Positions 43,486-50,983 of a DNA stretch of 64,000 nt are shown here, in pieces. The position numbers and the translations under genes are program-made. The notes beneath the pieces were generated by a model. That model was not told where the DNA came from and ran no database searches. It was given only the letters and a program-made list of their open reading frames with translations. This DNA is from an uncultured Alistipes sp. (lineage in GTDB: Bacteria; Bacteroidota; Bacteroidia; Bacteroidales; UBA932): assembly GCA_900544175.1 (NCBI GenBank), contig UQUN01000011.1, positions 1-64,000 of the forward strand. The letters are read 5' to 3'. How positions within the stretch are numbered: position 1 is the stretch's first letter; every line of letters begins with the position of its first letter.

Positions 43486-44577
43486 ATGACAGACTTTGAG
43501 GAATACATAAGGCAGGGCGAGCCGTCGAGGGCGGAACGGGCGCAGGCATGGCGGACGGCCATCGGACTTCAGGACGTGGACGGACTGAAGCCTTCGACAT
43601 ACCTTATAAATACTGCACGTGAGCACATCGAGGGAGACATCACGCTCCAGGAAGTCAGACAGCGCATAGATTCATACTACGAGAGCCGCACCGCGAGAGA
43701 GGCCCTCGATGATGAACGGACTAAAGAGGCTGACACGGTCTCCTACAGGATTACGGAACTTCTTGCCGAACAGACCTTCTCTATGTCTCCTGCAGAACTC
43801 ATCCGCATCCACCGGTATCTTTTCACCGGCATATACAAGTTTGCAGGCCGCATCAGGGACTACAACGTCACAAAAAAGGAATGGGTTCTGGACGGAGGAA
43901 CTGTCATCTATGCCGGCGCAGGTCTGATAATGGACACCTTGGAATACGATATTTTCACTGAAAGGGAATTTTCCTACGAGGGTCTGTCAGCGGATGAAGC
44001 CGTGAGCCATATCGCAAGATTTATCTCGGGTCTATGGCAGATCCATCCGTTCGGGGAAGGCAATACCAGGACAACTGCCGTATTCCTGATAAAATATCTC
44101 CGTAATTTCGGATTCAATGTGGAGAATGACACGTTCGAGAGACATTCGTGGTTTTTCCGCAATGCCTTGGTAAGAGCCAATTACAATGACCTGAAAAATG
44201 GAATAACAGCCACGGCCGAGCCCTTGGAGAGGTTTCTGCGGTACCTCATTCTCAACGAGAAGGCAGATTTAAGAAACAGGACATTGCACATAAAAGCAGA
44301 CACTTTAAAGGTTCAAAATGGACCTTTAAACACTGATTTAAAGGTTCAAAATGGACCTTTAAATCATCTCGCAGGAAAGGTCTCTTTGGTGGAGATGGCT
44401 GTTTTACAGCTTATTGCCGATAATGCATCTATCAAGATAGAGGATATAGCAACCAATACAAAAAAATCGCGAAGCACTATAAAGCGGGCTATTGACCGGC
44501 TTCGGGAGAAAGGCATAATAGAAAGGAGTGGAGCGAAGAAGAACGGCTCCTGGAAAATATTGAACGACAGACAATGA
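43486..44577 (+). CDS. Fic-domain AMP-transferase with C-terminal winged helix
   Basis: A Fic protein of 363 aa. The catalytic motif is complete: HPFGEGNTRT with H187. The N-terminal NTAREHIEGDITLQEVRQRID (residues 42-62) looks like the VbhA-type antitoxin/inhibitory helix fused to the enzyme, although the first residue of the (S/T)xxxE(G/N) motif is Arg. Residues 273-293 are two copies of LKVQNGPLN separated by two residues, followed by a winged helix (IKIEDIATNTKKSRSTIKRA). Such proteins AMPylate a protein target and may bind DNA. It overlaps the tadA start by 4 nt. The start at 43486 is set by the promoter and by homology length. Confidence 0.9.
   Translation: MTDFEEYIRQGEPSRAERAQAWRTAIGLQDVDGLKPSTYLINTAREHIEGDITLQEVRQRIDSYYESRTAREALDDERTKEADTVSYRITELLAEQTFSMSPAELIRIHRYLFTGIYKFAGRIRDYNVTKKEWVLDGGTVIYAGAGLIMDTLEYDIFTEREFSYEGLSADEAVSHIARFISGLWQIHPFGEGNTRTTAVFLIKYLRNFGFNVENDTFERHSWFFRNALVRANYNDLKNGITATAEPLERFLRYLILNEKADLRNRTLHIKADTLKVQNGPLNTDLKVQNGPLNHLAGKVSLVEMAVLQLIADNASIKIEDIATNTKKSRSTIKRAIDRLREKGIIERSGAKKNGSWKILNDRQ
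44304..44363 (+). repeat. Two tandem 27-nt palindromic units inside the Fic gene
   Basis: Two identical units at 44304-44330 and 44337-44363, spaced 33 bases apart so the frame is kept. Each has perfect 9-base arms, TTTAAAGGT and ACCTTTAAA, around a 9-base centre TCAAAATGG. They encode LKVQNGPLN twice in the linker before the winged helix. Inverted repeats of this size within a coding linker suggest either slipped expansion or a protein binding site. Confidence 0.85.
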
Positions 44578-45014
44578 ACACTGACCACGAGAAGTACATG
44601 CGAGAGGCTCTGAAAGAGGCGCGGCGGGCCGAGGCTGAGGGAGAAATACCCATCGGAGCGGTAGTCGTGTGCGAGGGACGCATCATCGCCCGGGCGCACA
44701 ACCAGACCGAGACCCTTCACGACCCCACTGCCCATGCGGAGATGCTGGCCATGACGGCCGCCACTTCTTACATTGGAGGGAAATACCTGCCTGAATGCAC
44801 TCTGTACGTCACAGTCGAACCATGTCCGATGTGCGCCGCCGCCATGGCCTGGACGCAGGTCGGAGCAGTGGTCTACGGTGCGGGCGACCCCAAACGAGGT
44901 TACACTCTGTTCTCCCCGTCCCTCCTTCATCCGAGGACGAAAGTCAAGAACGGAATACTGGCGGACGAGTGCGGTGCTGTCATGACAGATTTTTTCAAGA
45001 AGATAAGAAAATAG
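44574..45014 (+). CDS. tadA: tRNA adenosine-34 deaminase-like protein
   Basis: Zinc-dependent deaminase, 146 aa. The zinc-binding HAE (H54, E56 catalytic) is in PTAHAEMLAM and the PCPMC motif gives C84 and C87. Length and the KEARRAEAEGEIPIGAVVV start fit TadA, which makes inosine in tRNA-Arg. A guanine or other nucleoside deaminase cannot be ruled out. It overlaps the Fic stop by 4 nt and is followed by a DedA-like gene 4 nt later, so it is probably in the Fic operon. Confidence 0.88.
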   Translation: MNTDHEKYMREALKEARRAEAEGEIPIGAVVVCEGRIIARAHNQTETLHDPTAHAEMLAMTAATSYIGGKYLPECTLYVTVEPCPMCAAAMAWTQVGAVVYGAGDPKRGYTLFSPSLLHPRTKVKNGILADECGAVMTDFFKKIRK

Positions 45015-45018
45015 GACA

Positions 45019-45489
45019 ATGGATCTGGAATTTCTGCTCGACCTCGGCTACGTCGGCCTGTTTATCGGCACCTTCATAGCGGCTACCGTCGTCCCGTTCT
45101 CCTCGGATTTCCTCATCGTGGGCATCCTCATAGCCGGAGGAGACCCGCTGATATCATGGATATGTGCCACTGCCGGCAACTGGCTCGGCGGCCTGACCTC
45201 CTACTGGATAGGCCGCATAGGCAAATGGGAATGGATCGAGAAATGGTTCCGTGTCAAGGAGGAGACCTTGCTGAAACAGAAATCGAAGATAGACAAGTAC
45301 GGCTCCCTGCTGGCCTTCCTGACATGGCTGCCATTTGTCGGCGACGTCTTCGCCATAGGCCTCGGCTTCTACAAGCTCCACTTCGGCCGCTGTGCCATCT
45401 TCATGCTCATCGGCAAGGGCACCCGCTTTGCCTTCTGGCTTGCACTCTACTACATTTTCGGAGACAGTCTGCCTGTGTTAGGGCAATAA
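45019..45489 (+). CDS. DedA/YqaA-like membrane protein
   Basis: A 156-aa protein with about four membrane segments and SNARE-associated-like features: the FLIVGILIAGGDPLISWICATAGNWLGGLTSYWIGR segment and FLTWLPFVGDVFAIGLGF. This is the short YqaA-type form rather than the roughly 200-aa DedA form. Family members are linked to membrane lipid flipping or proton-motive homeostasis. It follows tadA by 4 nt. Confidence 0.85.
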   Translation: MDLEFLLDLGYVGLFIGTFIAATVVPFSSDFLIVGILIAGGDPLISWICATAGNWLGGLTSYWIGRIGKWEWIEKWFRVKEETLLKQKSKIDKYGSLLAFLTWLPFVGDVFAIGLGFYKLHFGRCAIFMLIGKGTRFAFWLALYYIFGDSLPVLGQ

Positions 45490-45535
45490 GCATGCGATTT
45501 GTCCGGATTGATGCATGACATAAACGGATTTATTT

Positions 45536-45543
45536 TAAATTTG
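45536..45543 (+). promoter_or_regulatory. -7 promoter box of the zinc-ribbon gene cluster
   Basis: TAAATTTG matches TAnnTTTG and lies 29 nt before the ATG at 45573. No TTTG is seen at the ideal -33 distance. Confidence 0.55.
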
Positions 45544-45572
45544 CAGATATTGAAGAATTTAATCCTTAACCC

Positions 45573-45989
45573 ATGGCTCTTGTAAATTGTAAAGAATGCG
45601 GTCAGCAGATTTCTGATTCCGCATCGGTGTGTCCTCATTGCGGTGCGCCCGTCGTGAAAGAGGTGTTCTGTCCCAACTGTGGAGCGAAGATGCCGCAGAA
45701 CCTGAAGTACTGTCCTCAATGCGGAGCGTCTAATCCCGGCGCCCGGAGTCATTATCCCAAGGATAGGCTGACTGCCGGACTCCTCGCCATATTCCTGGGA
45801 GGCCTTGGCATTCACTATTTCTATCTTGAGAAATCCACAGCTGGGCTGCTGTCGATTCTCCTGTCCTTGTGTACCTGCGGTGTATGGCAGATAGTAATGC
45901 TTATTCAAGGTATCATCATCCTCACAATGACCGATGATGGCTTTAATGAGAAGTATTACAATACTGATAAGACGTTTCCCCTTTTCTAA
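45573..45989 (+). CDS. Zinc-ribbon and TM2 domain membrane protein
   Basis: 138 aa. Two zinc-ribbon pairs (CKECGQQI/CPHCGAP and CPNCGAK/CPQCGAS) occupy residues 5-50. The rest is a TM2 domain (AGLLAIFLGGLGIHYFYLEKS with a second hydrophobic segment). Role unknown; TM2 proteins are small membrane proteins often carrying a ribbon. It is followed 17 nt later by a second zinc-ribbon membrane protein. Confidence 0.85.
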   Translation: MALVNCKECGQQISDSASVCPHCGAPVVKEVFCPNCGAKMPQNLKYCPQCGASNPGARSHYPKDRLTAGLLAIFLGGLGIHYFYLEKSTAGLLSILLSLCTCGVWQIVMLIQGIIILTMTDDGFNEKYYNTDKTFPLF

Positions 45990-46006
45990 TCTAAAGAATT
46001 TAAGTC

Positions 46007-46402
46007 ATGTACTGTAAAAATTGCGGAGCACAATTGCCGGACGGAACAAGATTCTGTACCAACTGTGGATACAGCCAGTCTGAGGACGGTCCGGGGAGGG
46101 CATACCCTCGGGCGGAGAAACCGTCCACATACCTTGTACTGTCCATTCTGGTGACAATATTCTGTTGCCTGCCGTTCGGAATCGTCGGCATAGTGTACGC
46201 CTCTAAGGTGGATTCCTGCTGGTATGCCGGCCGTATAGACGAGGCATGTTCCTATTCCAAAAAAGCCAGAAACTGGTCTTTGGCCGGAATTCTGCTGAGT
46301 GTGCTATTGTGGATAGTGTATGTGATACTGATTCTGGTGGGTGTGTCGTGGGCAACATGGTGGGATGACAGCATCTACTATACGACTGCATGCCTGTTCT
46401 GA
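46007..46402 (+). CDS. Zinc-ribbon and CD225/dispanin-like membrane protein
   Basis: 131 aa. One N-terminal zinc ribbon (MYCKNCGAQLPDG/FCTNCGYSQ) is followed by two hydrophobic segments: STYLVLSILVTIFCCLPFGIVGIVYASKV, which has the CD225 signature, and WSLAGILLSVLLWIVYVILI. The overlap of 13 nt with the DUF2752 gene indicates translational coupling. Function unknown. Confidence 0.85.
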   Translation: MYCKNCGAQLPDGTRFCTNCGYSQSEDGPGRAYPRAEKPSTYLVLSILVTIFCCLPFGIVGIVYASKVDSCWYAGRIDEACSYSKKARNWSLAGILLSVLLWIVYVILILVGVSWATWWDDSIYYTTACLF

Positions 46403-46785
46403 AAAAGCGCGGACCTTATGCTGTCCTGATTCCGGCGGCACTCACATGCGCCGTACTGGTGGCGGTATGGCTGTACCGGGTGGATCCGGAGGATTCGGTA
46501 TATTCTCCCAAGTGTGTCTTCTATCTGCTGACTGGCCTGAAATGTCCAGGATGCGGCTCCCAACGCTCCATACATGCTCTTCTGCATCTTCAGGTAGGAG
46601 ATGCGTTCAGGCACAATGCTCTTCTGGTACTCTCCATACCGTTTCTGGCTCTTATGTGCTTTTCTTGGATGAAGAGGCGATGGTTCCCGGCGCTGTATGA
46701 GAGGCTCAACGGCCGGGTGACTGTATGGACGGTATTCGCAGTCATCATCGCATGGTGGATTGTGAGAAACATTTTTCAATTTTAA
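46390..46785 (+). CDS. DUF2752 membrane protein
   Basis: 131 aa with three hydrophobic segments and the DUF2752 hallmark KCPGCGSQRSIHALLHLQ near residues 54-72, in which the CPGCG motif is the conserved feature. Other members lie near TM2 and CD225-like proteins, as here. Biochemical role unknown. Last gene of a three-gene small-membrane-protein cluster that ends 31 nt before the tRNA gene. Confidence 0.85.
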   Translation: MPVLKKRGPYAVLIPAALTCAVLVAVWLYRVDPEDSVYSPKCVFYLLTGLKCPGCGSQRSIHALLHLQVGDAFRHNALLVLSIPFLALMCFSWMKRRWFPALYERLNGRVTVWTVFAVIIAWWIVRNIFQF

Positions 46786-46797
46786 AAATAAAAATAC

Positions 46798-46805
46798 TAC
46801 ATTTG
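46798..46805 (+). promoter_or_regulatory. -7 promoter box of tRNA-Gln
   Basis: TACATTTG matches TAnnTTTG and sits 11 nt before the 5' end of the mature tRNA-Gln. It is the only promoter visible for both the tRNA and the lipoprotein gene after it. Confidence 0.65.
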
Positions 46806-46816
46806 CAGTCTGGTAT

Positions 46817-46887
46817 TGACCTATGGTGTAATGGTAGCACTACAGATTTTGGTTCTGTCTGTCGAGGTTCGAATCCTCGTAGGTCAA
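46817..46887 (+). tRNA. tRNA-Gln (anticodon TTG)
   Basis: A 71-nt cloverleaf. Acceptor arms TGACCTA (46817-46823) and TAGGTCA (46880-46886) pair fully with A as discriminator. The anticodon stem is ACAGA/TCTGT with loop TTTTGGT, anticodon TTG. The T arm is CGAGG-TTCGAAT-CCTCG. No CCA is encoded. The ATG of the next gene is only 7 nt beyond the discriminator base. Confidence 0.97.
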
Positions 46888-46894
46888 CGACAAA

Positions 46895-47875
46895 ATGAAT
46901 AAATCTTTTTTCATAACTTTACTTTTTTTTATGATTACACCCTTGTTCTTCAACGGGTGTAATTTTCATAATGTAAAATACACGGCTGAGCCCAAGTCTT
47001 TTCCGTATGTTTCCGCACCGACCATGCTCCAAGGCTATGAGGCAGCCGAGTACACTGCCACGCATTTCTGGAACAGGTACTTCGATTCAACGGAAGTCTG
47101 GCTGCGACAAAAGAGCGGAGCCGCCCCCGACACGCTTGTTGGCGGCGTAACTGCAGATAATATGACAGCAGCCTTCAGGGAATATCTCATGGCACTGTGG
47201 TCTGTTCCATACGACAAGGCCATCAAGGCACAGACGAAACTGATGACATTAGCCGAGTCCTCACTGGAGACCGACACGTCGGGCCGCATCTACGACTATT
47301 TCACCACCACAATGGAATCAGCCCTTTGGCATCCCCTCTCCGAACTCCGCAATGAAGGCATGTATATTCCAGTTTTGGAAAGTATCATCAAGACAAGGCG
47401 CACGCGGGAGCACTACAGCGTCTATTACCAGCAACAGCTGGCTTCCTGCATGAAGAACAGCCCGGGCAGTGAAGCCGCTGATTTCACCTTCACCGATTCC
47501 AAAGGCAGACTTCAGAATCTCTACGGCACATCAGGCGAATACATCCTGCTGCTGTTCTCCAACCCAGGCTGCCCTGCATGCCGTGAGATTGTCTCCGTAC
47601 TCAAAGACTCACCTGCGATAAACGAAATGGAACAGGACGGCCGCCTGTCCCTGCTCAGCATATATATCGACGAGGACTTGAATGAGTGGTACAAAGGTCT
47701 GTCAGACTATCCTGAAGAATGGACTACAGGCTATAACCAGGACCTGACTATCCGCGACAACCTCACATACGACATACGCGCCATTCCCTCCATCTATCTT
47801 CTCGACCACGACAAGAAAGTCATCTTCAAGGACATATCCCTTTCAATGCTGATGCTGCAGCTCAACAGGCTCTAA
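46895..47875 (+). CDS. DUF5106/thioredoxin-like lipoprotein
   Basis: A 326-aa exported protein with a lipoprotein signal (FFMITPLFFNGC, predicted Cys22). Residues 30-170 form a helical region of the DUF5106 type; residues about 195-325 form a TlpA-like thioredoxin fold with the redox pair CPAC in NPGCPACREI and the cis-Pro region AIPSIYLLD. Expected to act in disulfide or redox work at the periplasmic face. The ATG is 7 nt after the tRNA-Gln 3' end, so the mRNA 5' end may be made by tRNA processing. Its stop overlaps the convergent PlsC-like gene by 4 nt. Confidence 0.88.
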   Translation: MNKSFFITLLFFMITPLFFNGCNFHNVKYTAEPKSFPYVSAPTMLQGYEAAEYTATHFWNRYFDSTEVWLRQKSGAAPDTLVGGVTADNMTAAFREYLMALWSVPYDKAIKAQTKLMTLAESSLETDTSGRIYDYFTTTMESALWHPLSELRNEGMYIPVLESIIKTRRTREHYSVYYQQQLASCMKNSPGSEAADFTFTDSKGRLQNLYGTSGEYILLLFSNPGCPACREIVSVLKDSPAINEMEQDGRLSLLSIYIDEDLNEWYKGLSDYPEEWTTGYNQDLTIRDNLTYDIRAIPSIYLLDHDKKVIFKDISLSMLMLQLNRL

Positions 47876-49077
47876 AGGTACTCCCGACCGGAAAGACCAC
47901 GCCAGAGAGCATAATATTTGAGGGTAGAGACAGGGCGTACGGATATAAGCTGGTAACGGACCGAAGGTCCGCAGTTGAAATACATGGAGCGGGAAAGAAA
48001 AGTGCCGTAACCGGTTATATCCTCTATACGGAAAACATCGCGCCTGCCCCCGTACGAAAGCTCGAGCCTGTCACCATACATGGCCACTGATGCGTTCTCT
48101 GACAGATGAGTGAATACACCGTCCTTCTTAAGAGTCAGCTTGAAGCAACCGTCATCATGCACTATCGGATCATCATTCTGCTGTCTAAGCTCAGCAGAAT
48201 GCTCATGCACCCAACGTTTCTGAAAGCGGTTCCACTCGGCGAAATTGTCGAAAGGCATGTAATTCCCCTTCTCGAACCATCCGGTCTCCAGACATCTGGC
48301 CGTCAGACCGCAACTGCATGACAGCCGGTTGCCCCGGGTCTCGACCGTTCCGAAACGAAGGCAGTGAGGACAGAGATAGGCGGCATACTGCAGACCCTCG
48401 GCAAGGGCTTTCCCGCGGTAAAGCGCACCTGTTGCTGCCTGAGCCTCGTACGCATTGACCCGCAGGTCCCGGCAGATGGCGGCATATATCTCCTCAACTG
48501 TCATCCGGGAAATCTCTTCTGCAGTATACTCATGCACCAGTTCTCCCCTCATAGGCCCCTTCCGCTTATGATCTGCCCATCTCGGCCGCAGCAGGTATCC
48601 TCCGGTGAAACGGTAGGTAAGCAGAGCCACGCCCGTATCCTTCACCAAGGCGGCGGTGCGGGGCGAGATGTATTCGGTCTCCCCGTCCCAGCTGCGGTTG
48701 CCCTCCGGGAACATCCCCACGGAGACTCCCGCCCGCAGATTGGCCTCTATCAGGGCAATGGCCGCATCCCCCTTCGCTCCCTTCTCCCGTGGGATGATAC
48801 CGAAAAGAGGGTTGAGGAAAAATCCGGCAATACCCCTTGTCAGAGAAGCATTGGCCACGAAGCGCATGTGGCGGCGGGTACCGATGACCATCAGCGCCGG
48901 GTCCAGGTTCTGGGTATGGTTGCCTAAGCACAGAAAGGTACGGCTCTGCACCTTACAGGGCCTGTAACTGATATGCAGGATGATGTTGACGAAAGGGCCG
49001 ATAAATGTACGGCAAAAGGCGTAAACTCCGCGCTGGAAGCCTACGCCTTTTGTAATCTTTGAACGGTCTGACTGCAT
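47872..49077 (-). CDS. PlsC-like 1-acylglycerol-3-phosphate acyltransferase with a zinc ribbon
   Basis: 401 aa. The catalytic H-x4-D is in NHTQNLDPALM, the glycerophosphate motif is in GMFPEGNRSWDG, and LTYRFTGGYLLRPRWA follows. Members acylate lysophosphatidic acid. Unusually, residues about 235-265 hold four cysteines (YLCPHCLRFG, then LSCSCG) that look like a zinc ribbon, giving a protein longer than the usual 240-aa PlsC. It lies 6 nt after an acyl-CoA ligase gene that may supply acyl chains. Confidence 0.88.
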   Translation of the reverse strand: MQSDRSKITKGVGFQRGVYAFCRTFIGPFVNIILHISYRPCKVQSRTFLCLGNHTQNLDPALMVIGTRRHMRFVANASLTRGIAGFFLNPLFGIIPREKGAKGDAAIALIEANLRAGVSVGMFPEGNRSWDGETEYISPRTAALVKDTGVALLTYRFTGGYLLRPRWADHKRKGPMRGELVHEYTAEEISRMTVEEIYAAICRDLRVNAYEAQAATGALYRGKALAEGLQYAAYLCPHCLRFGTVETRGNRLSCSCGLTARCLETGWFEKGNYMPFDNFAEWNRFQKRWVHEHSAELRQQNDDPIVHDDGCFKLTLKKDGVFTHLSENASVAMYGDRLELSYGGRRDVFRIEDITGYGTFLSRSMYFNCGPSVRYQLISVRPVSTLKYYALWRGLSGREYL

Positions 49078-49083
49078 GCCGGC

Positions 49084-50814
49084 TTATTTTTGGGCTGCAG
49101 CCTGGTTCTTCTTCGCTTCCTCCTCTTCGAGCACACGGTAGGCGACTTTGCCGACAAGAGTCTTCGGCAGCTCGCTGCGGAACTCGATGTCATAGGGCAT
49201 GGCGTACTTGGCAATGTACTTGCGGCAGTAGGCCAGAAGCTCGTCCTTGGTCTCCTGTGTGGGTTCATAGCCGGGACGAAGCATGACAAATGCCTTTACT
49301 TTCTGCATCTTGTACGGGTCGGGCACACCTATGATACAGCTCATCTGCACCTTTTCATGCGCATCAAGGATATTCTCGAGCTGGGCCGGATAGACGTTGT
49401 AGCCGGAAGTGACTATCATCCTCTTGATACGGCCCCGGAAGTAAACAAATCCCTGGTCGTCCATGCAGCCAAGGTCTCCGGTATAGAGCCAGGTCAGGCC
49501 GTCAGCATGCCTGCGGAGGGTCCTGGCTGTCTCCTCGGGCTTGTTGTAGTAGCCGAGCATGACTGTGGGGCCGGAAAGCACGATCTCACCCTCTTCTCCG
49601 TAGGGCAGCTCCTCTTCGGTATCCGGTTTCACTATCTTGAAATAGGTGTCGGGGAAAGGTATGCCGATGCTGCCCTCCTTCTGGAGCTTGACCGGAGTCA
49701 GGCAGCAGGCGGTGACACACTCGGTGGTGCCGTAACCCTCGCGCACCTTGATGGTGGCCTTATGGTCTGCAAGGAACTTGTCCATCTTCTTCTTCAGTTC
49801 TATGGACAGGGAGTCTCCGCCGGAGAATACGCCCTTGAGGTGGGAGAAATCGGCTTTCTCCATATTGGGCAGACGCAGCATGGCCTCGTATAAGGTGGGT
49901 ACGCCGGCGATGAAGTTGCATTTGTTCTTGGTAATCAGCTTGGAATAACTCTTGGGGGTGAAGCGGGGCACGAGAACGCACCTGCCGCCCTTGGCCAGCA
50001 TCGTGTGGATGCAGACACCGAGGCCGAAGCCATGGAATACAGGCATGGCGGCCAGCATCTTGTCCCCGGGGCCGAACATGGGGTTGGTGGCGATGACCTG
50101 CTCGGCAAGGGCATTGAAGTTACGGTTGGTGAGCATGATGCCCTTCGTCGTACCTGTAGTTCCGCCGGAGTAAAGGATGACGGCCGGATCATTGTCGTCG
50201 CGTTCCACCTTGTAATTGTAGAAACAGCACTTCGAAAGCTTCATGAAGTCCTTCCAGGTGATGACAGGAGCATCCTTTGGTATTCTGGCTATCTTGTAGC
50301 CCTCGGTAATCATGTAGCCGGTCTTCAGGGGCTGGGCCAGTTCGTCCTTGATGCGGGCGAGTATGACGTTGACTATGCCGGTATTCTTGCGTATGGCCTC
50401 TATCTTGCCGTAGAACTGGTCGAGGGTGATGACCGTAATGCTGTTGGATTCGTTCAGATAGAACTCTATCTCCTTCTCGCTCGAAAGCGGGTGCACCATA
50501 CTGGCAATGCCGCCTACCAGGTTGATCGCATAGAACATATAGATGGCCTGGGGGCAGTTGGGCATGGCGATGGTCACGCAGTCTCCCTTTCGTATGCCGA
50601 TAGTCTTCAGAGCCTTCGCGCACTGCTCTATCTTCTTGACCATCTTTGCATACGTGGTGGATTTGCCCATGAAGTCAAAGGCTACGTTCTTGGGGTAACG
50701 GGCAGCGACGGAAGCAACCATGTCGAACATAGAGCCCTTGAAATAATCCAGATGCACGGGCACTCCCTCAGTGTAGGGATACCACGGTGTTTTTACGGTT
50801 TTGTTTTCAGACAT
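49084..50814 (-). CDS. Long-chain fatty acyl-CoA ligase (FadD-like)
   Basis: A 576-aa AMP-forming acid-CoA ligase. VILYSGGTTGTTKGIML (near 215) is the nucleotide loop, GYGTTECVTACCL follows, then LYTGDLGCMDDQGFVYFRGR and IKRMIVTSGYNVYPAQLE, with catalytic K in PKTLVGKVAYR at the C-terminus. Transcribed ahead of the PlsC-like gene, which suggests activation of fatty acids for phospholipid synthesis. 169 nt upstream (50815-50983) hold no gene and no clear promoter. Confidence 0.93.
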   Translation of the reverse strand: MSENKTVKTPWYPYTEGVPVHLDYFKGSMFDMVASVAARYPKNVAFDFMGKSTTYAKMVKKIEQCAKALKTIGIRKGDCVTIAMPNCPQAIYMFYAINLVGGIASMVHPLSSEKEIEFYLNESNSITVITLDQFYGKIEAIRKNTGIVNVILARIKDELAQPLKTGYMITEGYKIARIPKDAPVITWKDFMKLSKCCFYNYKVERDDNDPAVILYSGGTTGTTKGIMLTNRNFNALAEQVIATNPMFGPGDKMLAAMPVFHGFGLGVCIHTMLAKGGRCVLVPRFTPKSYSKLITKNKCNFIAGVPTLYEAMLRLPNMEKADFSHLKGVFSGGDSLSIELKKKMDKFLADHKATIKVREGYGTTECVTACCLTPVKLQKEGSIGIPFPDTYFKIVKPDTEEELPYGEEGEIVLSGPTVMLGYYNKPEETARTLRRHADGLTWLYTGDLGCMDDQGFVYFRGRIKRMIVTSGYNVYPAQLENILDAHEKVQMSCIIGVPDPYKMQKVKAFVMLRPGYEPTQETKDELLAYCRKYIAKYAMPYDIEFRSELPKTLVGKVAYRVLEEEEAKKNQAAAQK

Positions 50815-50983
50815 ATAGACAGGTTATAGGGTTTAATCGTGCTAAGATAAGCAAATATTTCCACACAATGTCCCATACAGACAAGTTATCCGCCACCCTA
50901 AATTGCAGTTTTCATCAGATATTTGTCTTGCAGACATTTACGTCAAGACTTCCGTTCGCAGTACCAAAGACACCTTCCCTGTA

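Noticed and set aside
44304..44363. CRISPR-like repeat array
   Set aside because: Only two units, in frame within the Fic gene, without variable spacers; no cas genes in the window.
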